From Bacteroidales bacterium (GTDB lineage: Bacteria > Bacteroidota > Bacteroidia > Bacteroidales > Bacteroidaceae), in NCBI GenBank assembly GCA_004557035.1, contig SFFB01000038.1:1-19180 (forward strand): a stretch of 19,180 nt of DNA, read 5' to 3'. Made by a program: the position numbers and the translations under genes. The notes beneath the pieces are model-generated. The model ran no database searches. It saw only the letters and a list, made by a program, of their open reading frames with translations, and had not been told where the DNA came from. This document shows, in pieces, positions 1 through 6,341 of the stretch (position 1 is the stretch's first letter; each line of letters begins with the position of its first letter).

Positions 1-1866
1 GTCGGCACCTACGAGTTCCATACCGGTGGTGTTGCCGAAGTTGAAGCGGATGACGCCTTCGCTTGCGCCGTCGGGCAATACGAGGTAAGCCTTGTTCATA
101 GGCAGAGCCGTAGCGGAAGCACCCACTTTATAGAAAGCCCAAGTAGAAGACTGCTTGGAGAGCACGTAAGAGTTCTCTGAGGCGATGTTTTTGGCTGCAC
201 CGGCCGAGTTACCGAGAGCGCCTTCGGCGATTTCAACGGTTGTTTCCGTAGTGCGCGGCAGCATAGTCACTTGAGCGTCGGCGCCCAACAGGATAACACC
301 TGTATTGGCAGGAATGGCCTGACCGGCCTCAGCCACTTTGTAGGTGCTCACCTCAGTCACGTCAGAAGCCAACTGAGTTTCTACGCTGTAGGCGGTAGTG
401 TTTTCAGGCACAACGGTGGGGAAGGGAGCGCTGAAGGTGGCAATCTTATTGCTACCGTCGAAGTCTTTCATCGTCACAGTGTTGGCATAAGTAGCATCTT
501 CAATCAAGAAGGCTGAAGAGAATCTTACACCTTTTGCATCAATTTTGAAGAATGTGCCAGTGGCTTGGTCGTAAGTACCATTTTCTTTAATAACAAAGTA
601 ATTGAGGGTGGTAGTTTTCACTCTTCGCCCTTTTATGGCCACGTATCCCCATAAATCACTGAGTTTTCCTGTCACATTGCCTCCTGTGTTAAGTTTCTCA
701 ACGGTCAACTCTGCCCAGTCGCTGAAAGGTGTACTGGTTGTCACATTATTCGTAGTGATATCTGTGCTCTCTTCATAATCAAATGCATTGACATAGCCTT
801 TGTTACTATTGCCGCCTTTATTTTCCGCCGTTGTTCCAGAGCCTTTCCATGTCAAATATTTGCCGTCGTTGCAGACAAAGGCATAGACGCCGCTTCTGAC
901 TTCGCGGCACACAAAGGGCGTGGCCTCGGCGGCATTATTCGTCGTGGTGACGCCGGTGCTTTCGTCCACATATTTCAAATACCATCTATTCTCTGAATCA
1001 TATGCGACATTCTTAAACGTATAAGCCTTGCCGCTCACAGGCATATTGAGGGGTATACTGCTGGTTGCCAAATAATTGTAATCATTACCAAACGCGTTGG
1101 CCGTTTCTACACTCCAAGTCGTTTTCAAACTGCCATAACCTGTATCAGACAGAAGGCTGGCGTTTAATGCGTTCAAGCGTTCACAATAGGTTTGCGTCGG
1201 GTAGCCAATCTTATTAAAGTTAGCCTCATCAATCGAACCATAATTTTCGATAATCTTTTGTTCCCACTCGTCAATGCTGTAAATATACCATTGGTTAGAT
1301 GGCTTGGTATTGTTATTCCAGGTGCCGACACCTTTGACTTTGTCCGATATGTCACTCTCTTCATATTCACTCCCTCTGATATTCCAGCTGTTGGTTCCGG
1401 TCAAGGCCTTAGAAGAGATGAGATACTTGCCGCTGCCATCTGCCGTCTCAGTGATAGCCCACTTTTCGGAGTCAGTTAAATCTTCGGTATTGGCCACTAT
1501 CTTGGAGCGGATGGTGTGGTCCTTATCGTTTGTCGCGTCGGATGCAAGGTAGATATAACGGTTGGTCGATACACTTGTCGTGCCAGGCTCAGTAATTTCT
1601 CTAAAGCGAATGGTATAGCCATTTGTCGCATTACCTTCAATGACAAAGAAACTGCGGCTGTCAAACTTGTTGTTGCGGGCACCCAAAACATATTGTTTTG
1701 TGCCGTTCACCGTATAATACAATTTCTTTTGTGCAAACATAGGAATATAGCCGTTGTCTACATTCTGCAAAATGTACACCTTGTTGGGGTCCGGCGTGAA
1801 ATCGGCGGCACGTGTGGCGCTACTGAATCCAATCAGCAGTGCAAAAAGAAGATAAAATTTTCGCAT
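1..1866 (-). CDS. Secreted multidomain protein, C-terminus cut by window edge
   Basis: The frame is open for 622 codons with no stop before the window edge, so the C-terminus is missing. It begins with a signal peptide (MRKFYLLFALLIGFSSATRA, cleavage likely before ADF). Residues ~28-200 hold short beta-rich repeats of the type YILQN..GY, YIYLAS, KWAI, KYLISS, which resemble ricin-like beta-trefoil or similar carbohydrate-binding folds. A second such block follows at ~280-470 (AYTFKN, YAFVCNDGKYL, YFVI). Residues ~480-622 (IPANTGVILLG, SYVLSKQSSTWAFYKV, MNKAYLVLP, FNFGNTTGMEL) match the module that many Prevotella secreted proteins carry just before a C-terminal type IX secretion sorting signal of the DLxGRRV..KGLYIVNGKK kind. 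I infer that this signal lies just outside the window. No catalytic motif is visible. The role is unknown; glycan binding at the cell surface is a guess. Confidence 0.8.
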   Translation of the reverse strand, partial: MRKFYLLFALLIGFSSATRAADFTPDPNKVYILQNVDNGYIPMFAQKKLYYTVNGTKQYVLGARNNKFDSRSFFVIEGNATNGYTIRFREITEPGTTSVSTNRYIYLASDATNDKDHTIRSKIVANTEDLTDSEKWAITETADGSGKYLISSKALTGTNSWNIRGSEYEESDISDKVKGVGTWNNNTKPSNQWYIYSIDEWEQKIIENYGSIDEANFNKIGYPTQTYCERLNALNASLLSDTGYGSLKTTWSVETANAFGNDYNYLATSSIPLNMPVSGKAYTFKNVAYDSENRWYLKYVDESTGVTTTNNAAEATPFVCREVRSGVYAFVCNDGKYLTWKGSGTTAENKGGNSNKGYVNAFDYEESTDITTNNVTTSTPFSDWAELTVEKLNTGGNVTGKLSDLWGYVAIKGRRVKTTTLNYFVIKENGTYDQATGTFFKIDAKGVRFSSAFLIEDATYANTVTMKDFDGSNKIATFSAPFPTVVPENTTAYSVETQLASDVTEVSTYKVAEAGQAIPANTGVILLGADAQVTMLPRTTETTVEIAEGALGNSAGAAKNIASENSYVLSKQSSTWAFYKVGASATALPMNKAYLVLPDGASEGVIRFNFGNTTGMELVGAD

Positions 1867-1978
1867 ATTGTGTGTTTTTAATAATTGGTTGTACAGTGGA
1901 TTGGGGATTTGGTCACTTTCGGCCCGCATAAAGGGCCCTTCCAACGGGTAAGTAGAGAAAAATCACACTTTTATGCGG

Positions 1979-1986
1979 CAAAAATA
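1979..1986 (-). promoter_or_regulatory. Possible -7 box for the secreted protein gene
   Basis: The minus strand reads TATTTTTG, a match to the Bacteroidetes -7 box TAnnTTTG, about 113 bp before the start codon. No TTTG stands at the usual ~20 bp upstream; the nearest is 14 bp away. The predicted leader of ~105 nt contains a small GGCCC/GGGCC hairpin at 1921-1937. Confidence 0.4.
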
Positions 1987-2013
1987 CAAACAAAGGTCAA
2001 CAAATACCCCCCC

Positions 2014-2040
2014 CGACTGTTAAACTATGTTTAACGGTCG
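2014..2040. promoter_or_regulatory. 27-bp palindrome, candidate operator
   Basis: Twelve-base arms (CGACTGTTAAAC and GTTTAACGGTCG) flank a TAT centre, with one mismatch; the inner GTTAAAC/GTTTAAC part is perfect. It lies ~40-70 bp upstream of the start site predicted for the secreted protein gene, where an activator would bind. A related pair of half-sites (GTTTTACG and CGTTAAAC) is present at 17996-18019. The binding protein is unknown. Confidence 0.4.
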
Positions 2041-2330
2041 AAATTTTAACTTTCAGGCGAAGAATGGGGTGGAGGTGAAACTCGGGGAAACGGGTGAGGC
2101 ACGTACAAATCCGGGCCTCAGACCGCGGGGCGGACTTGTGCCGTTTTAGTCGCGGCGGCAAAGCGGCGGGCGTGTTCAAAATGAGGGCTGGGCGTGACAA
2201 AATAACTTTTGGAAAGTCGTAACCGCCATCCTCGGCAGCATAAAACGGTGATTTTTCGGCCGGGAAACAGCGCCAAAAAATCAAGATGGCTTATCGTATT
2301 TTCTCCCATAAGGCCGCGCGTCGCGGGAAT

Positions 2331-2427
2331 AAGGCCGCGAACTCCTGTCCTTATGGCAGTAACGCGTTGAGACACAATAAAAAAGGCCCTCAATAAGGCC
2401 CTCCTCCTCTATGCTTACCCAAAGATA
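2331..2427 (-). repeat. Dispersed ~97-bp element, copy A (candidate small RNA)
   Basis: This matches 18168-18263 over its length: 40 of 47 bases agree in the core (2331-2377 versus 18168-18214), and both copies end in CAAAGATA 42-43 bases later. Read on the minus strand it starts with TATCTTTG (a -7 box), then ~15 nt, a hairpin (2404-2397 with 2388-2381, an 8-bp stem using G.U pairs), a run of six U, then the conserved core. The stem pairs only as minus-strand RNA, because three of its pairs are G.U, which supports leftward transcription. The expected -33 position reads TTTT instead of TTTG. An 11-bp direct repeat (ATAAGGCCGCG at 2308 and 2329) overlaps the core's far end. I do not recognise it as a named RNA family. 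Confidence 0.5.
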
Positions 2428-2585
2428 GATGGAAATGGCGGAGGGGAAAAATACAAAAGGCGCGACGCGGTGTGGGAGGGTGATAGGATGGGGTTTGGCC
2501 ATTGTGGGATGATGCCGTATTGGGGCGGCCTGGCACGGGCAGAAGGGTAGGGTGTTAGTTATAGGATTTTTGTGTTGTTGGATTT

Positions 2586-2694
2586 GAGCGACAACGTAAG
2601 CCCTGAAAGGGCGTGACATATCAGCCCGGGTCGTTAGGCCCGGGTATAGTATGGCCTCCTATATTCCGGCCTGAAAGGTCGGCACATCAAACGT
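2586..2694 (+). repeat. REP-like palindromic repeat, copy 1
   Basis: The unit carries three hairpin units in order: GCCCT-GAA-AGGGC (2600-2612), two CCCGGG blocks eight bases apart (2625-2644) and CCGGCCT-GAA-AGGTCGG (2666-2682). It is nearly identical to copy 3; about 50 bases starting at ACGTAAGCCC differ at one position. Such intergenic palindrome clusters resemble REP/BIME elements; the mobilising enzyme is not in this window. Confidence 0.75.
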
Positions 2695-2732
2695 CTAAAT
2701 ATCAATACGTTATTCCAACAATACATTTACGT

Positions 2733-2827
2733 AATGTGCCGACCTTGCAGGCCGGAAATTAGAGGGTAATCCCACAACCCAGGCCTGACGACCTGGGCTA
2801 TTATGTGACGCCCTTTCAGGGCTTGCA
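2733..2827 (-). repeat. REP-like palindromic repeat, inverted copy 2
   Basis: This is the reverse complement of the same unit, more diverged. It contains CCGACCTTGCAGGCCGG (2739-2755), a CCCAGG..CCTGGG pair (2778-2796) where the other copies have CCCGGG, and GCCCTTTCAGGGC (2810-2822). The paired change in the middle hairpin keeps the stem intact, which suggests the structure is maintained. Confidence 0.7.
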
Positions 2828-2830
2828 TTA

Positions 2831-2956
2831 CCGCCGATATACGAAATATGGGCACGTTTTGATGTGTGTTATACCGTATTTGGGCTTGCGTGGCCGCCGA
2901 TAAACGATATATAGACACGTTTTGATGTGTGTTATGCCGTGATTGAGCGGCCACGT
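2831..2956 (+). repeat. 63-bp tandem repeat, two units
   Basis: Two adjacent units begin with CCGCCGATA at 2831 and 2894 and share CACGTTTTGATGTGTGTTAT at the same offset. They fill the gap between inverted copy 2 and direct copy 3 of the palindromic repeat. No coding potential is evident. Confidence 0.65.
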
Positions 2957-3053
2957 AAGCCCTGAAAGGGCGTAACATATCAGCCCGGGTCGTTAGGCCC
3001 GGGTTTAACGATATACACTATATTCCGGCCTGAAAGGTCGGCACATCAAGCGT
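2945..3053 (+). repeat. REP-like palindromic repeat, copy 3
   Basis: Same orientation and order as copy 1: GCCCT-GAA-AGGGC (2959-2971), a CCCGGG pair (2984-3003) and CCGGCCT-GAA-AGGTCGG (3025-3041). It ends about 57 bp before the -33 box of metK. Confidence 0.75.
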
Positions 3054-3109
3054 TTCAATCTCTCACAATCCTTCCCAACCGTTATAAGTCGCTAAAAAAC
3101 ACGTGGCCG

Positions 3110-3141
3110 TTTGCTCCTTATATAATAAAGTCATAACTTTG
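3110..3141 (+). promoter_or_regulatory. metK promoter
   Basis: TTTG (3110-3113), 20 bp, then TAACTTTG (3134-3141): a full match to the Bacteroidetes -33/-7 consensus with normal spacing. Transcription should start near 3147, about 200 nt before the metK start and just before the SAM-II aptamer. Confidence 0.75.
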
Positions 3142-3159
3142 CAGGCAGAAAAGACAGAC

Positions 3160-3207
3160 GAGGATAGATTTGGCTGCTTGCAACCTCTTAAAAACAATGC
3201 TAAAACG
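3160..3207 (+). ncRNA. SAM-II riboswitch aptamer upstream of metK
   Basis: The order of conserved blocks fits the SAM-II family: GAGG (3160-3163), GATTT (3167-3171), TTGCAA (3178-3183), CCTC closing the first stem (3184-3187), an A-rich linker, then GCTAAAA (3199-3205). A pseudoknot between GCUUG (3176-3180) and CAAUGC (3195-3200, one bulged U) can be drawn. SAM-II is known from alphaproteobacteria and Bacteroidetes, where it controls methionine and SAM genes. Here it precedes the enzyme that makes SAM, so it should give product feedback. The call is from motif recognition, without a covariance search. Confidence 0.82.
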
Positions 3208-3285
3208 TGTAGGCCGTGGGACGCTGAGTCCCTTTCGTGCCGCCCTGCACTGCAAATGTCGCCCGACAGCCCATCTTGATGCGTT

Positions 3286-3320
3286 CTGCTTCCGTCAGCC
3301 AAGACGAAAGCAGTTTTTTT
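3286..3320 (+). terminator. Intrinsic terminator in the metK leader
   Basis: CTGCTT-C-CGTC (3286-3296) pairs with GACG-A-AAGCAG (3303-3313) around a six-base loop, followed by seven T. It lies 28 bp before the metK start and ~80 nt after the SAM-II aptamer, so it is the likely expression platform. Its loop plus one stem base, CAGCCAA (3296-3302), is complementary to TTGGCTG (3170-3176) within the aptamer. Confidence 0.8.
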
Positions 3321-3347
3321 ATTCATTCATCCTTAACAATCAAAGTA

Positions 3348-4643
3348 ATGGGATACTTATTTACATCCGAATCGGTGTCGGAAGGACACCCCGACAAGGT
3401 GGCAGACCAAATCTCTGACGCCGTGCTTGACGAGTTGCTGGCTCAAGACCCCAACTCAAAAGTAGCTTGCGAAACGCTCGTGACCACCGGACAGGTGATC
3501 ATTGCCGGAGAAGTAAAATCAGACGCTTTTGTAGACCTGCAAGAGGTGGCGCGACGCACCATCGACCGCATTGGCTACAACAAGGCCGCCTATAAGTTTG
3601 ACGCCGAAAGCTGTGGCGTGCTCAGTGCCATTCACGAGCAGAGCGGCGACATCAACCGCGGCGTGGAGCGCACCGACCCCGACGCTCAGGGCGCCGGCGA
3701 CCAGGGTATGATGTTTGGCTATGCCACCAACGAAACCAACACCTACATGCCTCTCTCGCTCTCGCTGGCCCAAGACATCATGGTGGTGCTGGCAGAAATT
3801 CGCCGCGAAGGCCGACAGATGACCTATCTGCGACCCGACGCCAAGAGCCAGGTGACCGTGGAATATGACGACGAGGGCCGCCCCGTGCGCATTGACACCA
3901 TCGTGGTGTCGACCCAGCACGACGACTTCATCTCGGCCGAGCAGGCCGGCAGTCAAGACAAGGCCGACGAGCAGATGCTCGCACAGATACGCCGCGACGT
4001 CATCGACATCCTCATTCCCCGCGTGGTGGATGAGCGCGTGGAGACGCCCGAAATCAAAGCCCTCTTCAAGCAGGGCGAAATCAAGTATTTTGTCAACCCC
4101 ACGGGCAAGTTCGTCATTGGCGGACCGCACGGCGACACCGGTCTGACGGGCCGCAAAATCATTGTCGACACCTACGGCGGCAAGGGTGCTCACGGCGGCG
4201 GTGCCTTCTCGGGCAAAGATCCCTCTAAGGTGGACCGCTCGGCCGCCTATGCCGCACGCCACATCGCCAAAAATATGGTGGCTGCCGGCGTGGCCGACGA
4301 GATGCTCGTGCAACTGAGTTATGCCATTGGTGTGGCCGAACCCATCTCCATCTATGTAGACACCTATGGCAAGAGCCACGTGGGTCTGACCGACGGAGAA
4401 ATAGCCCGCCGCATCAGCCGCCTCTTCGACCTGCGCCCCAAAGCCATCGAGCGCCGACTTAAATTGCGTGCACCCATCTATGAAGAGACCGCTGCCTATG
4501 GCCATATGGGCCGCACGCCGCGCACCGTGGTCAAGACCTTTGCCGGACGAGGCAGCGAGGCCAAAACTATGGAAGTGGAGCTCTTCACCTGGGAAAAGCT
4601 CGACTGCATCGATATCATCAAGCAGGAGTTCGGCCTGAACTGA
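3348..4643 (+). CDS. metK: S-adenosylmethionine synthetase
   Basis: Makes SAM from methionine and ATP in the cytoplasm. The product is 431 aa, the long form usual in Bacteroidetes (the E. coli enzyme is 384 aa). The N-terminus MGYLFTSESVSEGHPDK carries the ATP-site residues H14 and D16. The GAGDQG motif and the phosphate-binding loop GGGAFSGKDPSKVDRS are intact. I placed the start at 3348 because the family begins at MGYLFTSESV. The frame stays open upstream to 3237, but that part is riboswitch leader and includes the terminator. The gene stands under its own promoter, a SAM-II riboswitch and a leader terminator, and is followed by a strong terminator, so it is probably monocistronic. Confidence 0.97.
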   Translation: MGYLFTSESVSEGHPDKVADQISDAVLDELLAQDPNSKVACETLVTTGQVIIAGEVKSDAFVDLQEVARRTIDRIGYNKAAYKFDAESCGVLSAIHEQSGDINRGVERTDPDAQGAGDQGMMFGYATNETNTYMPLSLSLAQDIMVVLAEIRREGRQMTYLRPDAKSQVTVEYDDEGRPVRIDTIVVSTQHDDFISAEQAGSQDKADEQMLAQIRRDVIDILIPRVVDERVETPEIKALFKQGEIKYFVNPTGKFVIGGPHGDTGLTGRKIIVDTYGGKGAHGGGAFSGKDPSKVDRSAAYAARHIAKNMVAAGVADEMLVQLSYAIGVAEPISIYVDTYGKSHVGLTDGEIARRISRLFDLRPKAIERRLKLRAPIYEETAAYGHMGRTPRTVVKTFAGRGSEAKTMEVELFTWEKLDCIDIIKQEFGLN

Positions 4644-4668
4644 CCGGCCTCAAGCGGTCCATGCTCGC

Positions 4669-4717
4669 GGTCGCACCGCTTCTGCCCTTTGAGGGAAGGG
4701 CCGGTGCGACCTCTTTT
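4669..4717 (+). terminator. metK terminator
   Basis: A 10-bp perfect stem (GGTCGCACCG at 4669-4678, CGGTGCGACC at 4702-4711) encloses an inner CCCTTTGAGGG-type hairpin and is followed by TCTTTTCTCC. It lies 26 bp after the metK stop. Confidence 0.75.
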
Positions 4718-4794
4718 CTCCATTATATAATATAGGTGGCGGCCACGACGCTCTGCCGAGCCATATGCCGCCGGCTGTTTCAAAACCTGTTTTT

Positions 4795-5376
4795 ATGACG
4801 ATTACCATCTATGGCGCTTCGAGTGGGCTGGTGCCTGCTTCTTGTGTGGAGGCTGCTGCCCGGCTCGGACAGTTGCTGGCCCGGGCCGGTCACACGCTGG
4901 TCAACGGTGCCGGCCGCACGGGACTGATGGGGGCTGCCGCCGACGCCTGTCTGGCTGCCGGCGGTGAGGCCATTGGCGTCATCCCGCAGTTTATGATTGA
5001 TCAAGGCTGGCAACACCAGGGTATGACCCGCCTCGTGGTTACCCCCGATATGCATACCCGCAAGGAGACCATGGCAGCCATGTCTGACGCCTGCATTGCC
5101 CTGCCCGGCGGTGTCGGTACGCTCGAGGAATTGCTCGAAATCATCACCTGGAAACAGCTCGGCCTCTATCTCAAACCCATCGTCGTGCTCAACACCGACG
5201 GCTATTTCGACCCGCTGCTCTCACAGTTGCAGAAGGCCGTCGACCTGCGCTTCATGCGCGAAAGCCACAAGGCCATCTGGCGGGTGGCAGCGACGCCCGA
5301 AGAGGCCCTACATCTTGCCGAGACCACTCCGCTCTGGGACGCCTCGGTGCGCAAGTTTGCCGCTTTGGGCCATTGA
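4795..5376 (+). CDS. LOG-family nucleotide 5'-monophosphate phosphoribohydrolase
   Basis: A 193-aa member of the LOG family (TIGR00730, formerly called lysine decarboxylase-like). These enzymes split the N-glycosidic bond of nucleoside 5'-monophosphates, including cytokinin ribotides in some organisms; in gut and oral Bacteroidales the natural substrate is unclear. The Rossmann-fold GAGRTGLMGAAADA segment, the conserved MHTRKETM with its Arg, and the signature PGGVGTLEE with its catalytic Glu are all intact. I chose the ATG at 4795 because the family's first strand begins at ITIYGASS; an in-frame ATG at 4765 would add ten unsupported residues. It lies 41 bp before the DUF4271 gene on the same strand. 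It is not a true lysine decarboxylase. Confidence 0.88.
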   Translation: MTITIYGASSGLVPASCVEAAARLGQLLARAGHTLVNGAGRTGLMGAAADACLAAGGEAIGVIPQFMIDQGWQHQGMTRLVVTPDMHTRKETMAAMSDACIALPGGVGTLEELLEIITWKQLGLYLKPIVVLNTDGYFDPLLSQLQKAVDLRFMRESHKAIWRVAATPEEALHLAETTPLWDASVRKFAALGH

Positions 5377-5416
5377 TGGCCTTCGGTCCCCACCTTCATC
5401 TCACAGTCTCAACGCT

Positions 5417-6298
5417 ATGCCAGTCTGCACAGTCGACCATACACCAGCTCCGTCGTCGCCGACAGCCATTACGGCCTGTTGGGACTCCGTCTTTGTGCCC
5501 GGTGCTATGCAGCAGGCCGCCGTGCAGCCCTTGCCCCAGGACACGATGGGGCGGATTGTGTACAGACCCATGAACTTGCACGAGGTGGCGTTGCCCGAAT
5601 ATGCCGGTGTCAACGGCAATCCCATACCCTCTACGCTCCGCACCGACGACGGCATCGTCGCCGCCATTGTGGTCTGCTTCATCCTGACGCTGGGCATCAT
5701 GGCGCGCTCGCGCTATTATCTGTCGCGCAGCTTCAAGTCGTTCGTGGGTTATAGCCTCTCGGCGCGTGAGAAAGCCGACCGCACCAACACCGACACCTTT
5801 GGCGTGATGGCGCTGGTCTTGATGGCCGGCTTCAGTGTGTCGCTCATGCTTATCGACCGGCTCGGCCATAACCCCACCACTCAACAGTGGCACTGGCCCG
5901 TCTCGGCACTGCTCGCTGCCGCCACAGGCCTTTACGCCTTGCTCGTCGTGGTGAAAATGGCCCTTTATGGCTTCGTCAACAGCGTGTTTTTCAGTCGCTC
6001 CCAACGCTCAGACTGGACCGACAGTTACCTGCTCACGGTGGCCATGCAGGGACTGTTGCTTTTTCCAGTGGCCCTGCTGGTGGTCTTCTTCGACCTGAAC
6101 ACAGAGAGCGCTGTCGTGGCCTTCGCTTGTGCCTTTGGGCTGACCAAACTCTTGCTCTTCTGCCGCTGTTATCGCACTTTTTTTGCAGCCGATGGTGGCT
6201 TAGTGCATTTATTTTTGTACTTTTGCACCCTGGAAATTGTCCCCGCCCTTTTGGTATGGCGGGTTTTGTTTTGTGTAACGCCTGCTCCAAGCCTTTGA
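5417..6298 (+). CDS. DUF4271 integral membrane protein
   Basis: A 293-aa protein with about six predicted membrane segments, near residues 78-97, 130-148, 162-182, 205-225, 232-250 and 262-282. The C-terminal LFLYFCTLEIVPALLVW is typical of DUF4271, a Bacteroidetes family of unknown function that is often found directly before hemD, as here. The first ~75 residues are polar and end in a segment (MGRIVYRPMNLHE) that may face the periplasm. The frame stays open far upstream into the LOG gene, so I set the start at the first ATG after that gene; a later ATG at 5507 is possible. No enzymatic motif is visible. Confidence 0.78.
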   Translation: MPVCTVDHTPAPSSPTAITACWDSVFVPGAMQQAAVQPLPQDTMGRIVYRPMNLHEVALPEYAGVNGNPIPSTLRTDDGIVAAIVVCFILTLGIMARSRYYLSRSFKSFVGYSLSAREKADRTNTDTFGVMALVLMAGFSVSLMLIDRLGHNPTTQQWHWPVSALLAAATGLYALLVVVKMALYGFVNSVFFSRSQRSDWTDSYLLTVAMQGLLLFPVALLVVFFDLNTESAVVAFACAFGLTKLLLFCRCYRTFFAADGGLVHLFLYFCTLEIVPALLVWRVLFCVTPAPSL

Positions 6299-6341
6299 AA
6301 AGGCCTCGGACGACAACAAAAAACGGATTAGAAAAGGAAAC

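Larger units (their letters stand above)
1867..3347. other. Long intergenic region rich in repeats and RNA signals
   Basis: No convincing gene lies between the secreted protein and metK. From left to right it holds a possible promoter and palindrome for the secreted protein gene (1979-2040), a stretch at 2041-2300 in which I see nothing beyond GC-rich sequence, a dispersed element (2331-2427), a REP-like palindromic repeat cluster (2586-3053) and the metK promoter and riboswitch leader (3110-3347). Short open frames here translate repeat sequence and show no protein-like features. Confidence 0.7.

Noticed and set aside
2281..2978. Small minus-strand open frames (112 and 83 codons) in the intergenic region
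   Set aside because: They translate the palindromic and tandem repeats; similar peptides would appear wherever the repeats occur.
3170..3418. An 82-codon plus-strand frame starting in the SAM-II aptamer
   Set aside because: It runs through the terminator and into metK in another frame. A leader peptide is not needed to explain the riboswitch.
3519..4505. A 328-codon minus-strand open frame antisense to metK
   Set aside because: It mirrors metK codons, has a composition typical of antisense reading in GC-rich DNA (many Val, His, Gly), and metK is unmistakable.
6218..6225. TACTTTTG as a promoter box for hemD
   Set aside because: It matches TAnnTTTG but lies in the DUF4271 coding sequence where LFLYFCTLE is conserved, and no -33 TTTG is at the right distance.
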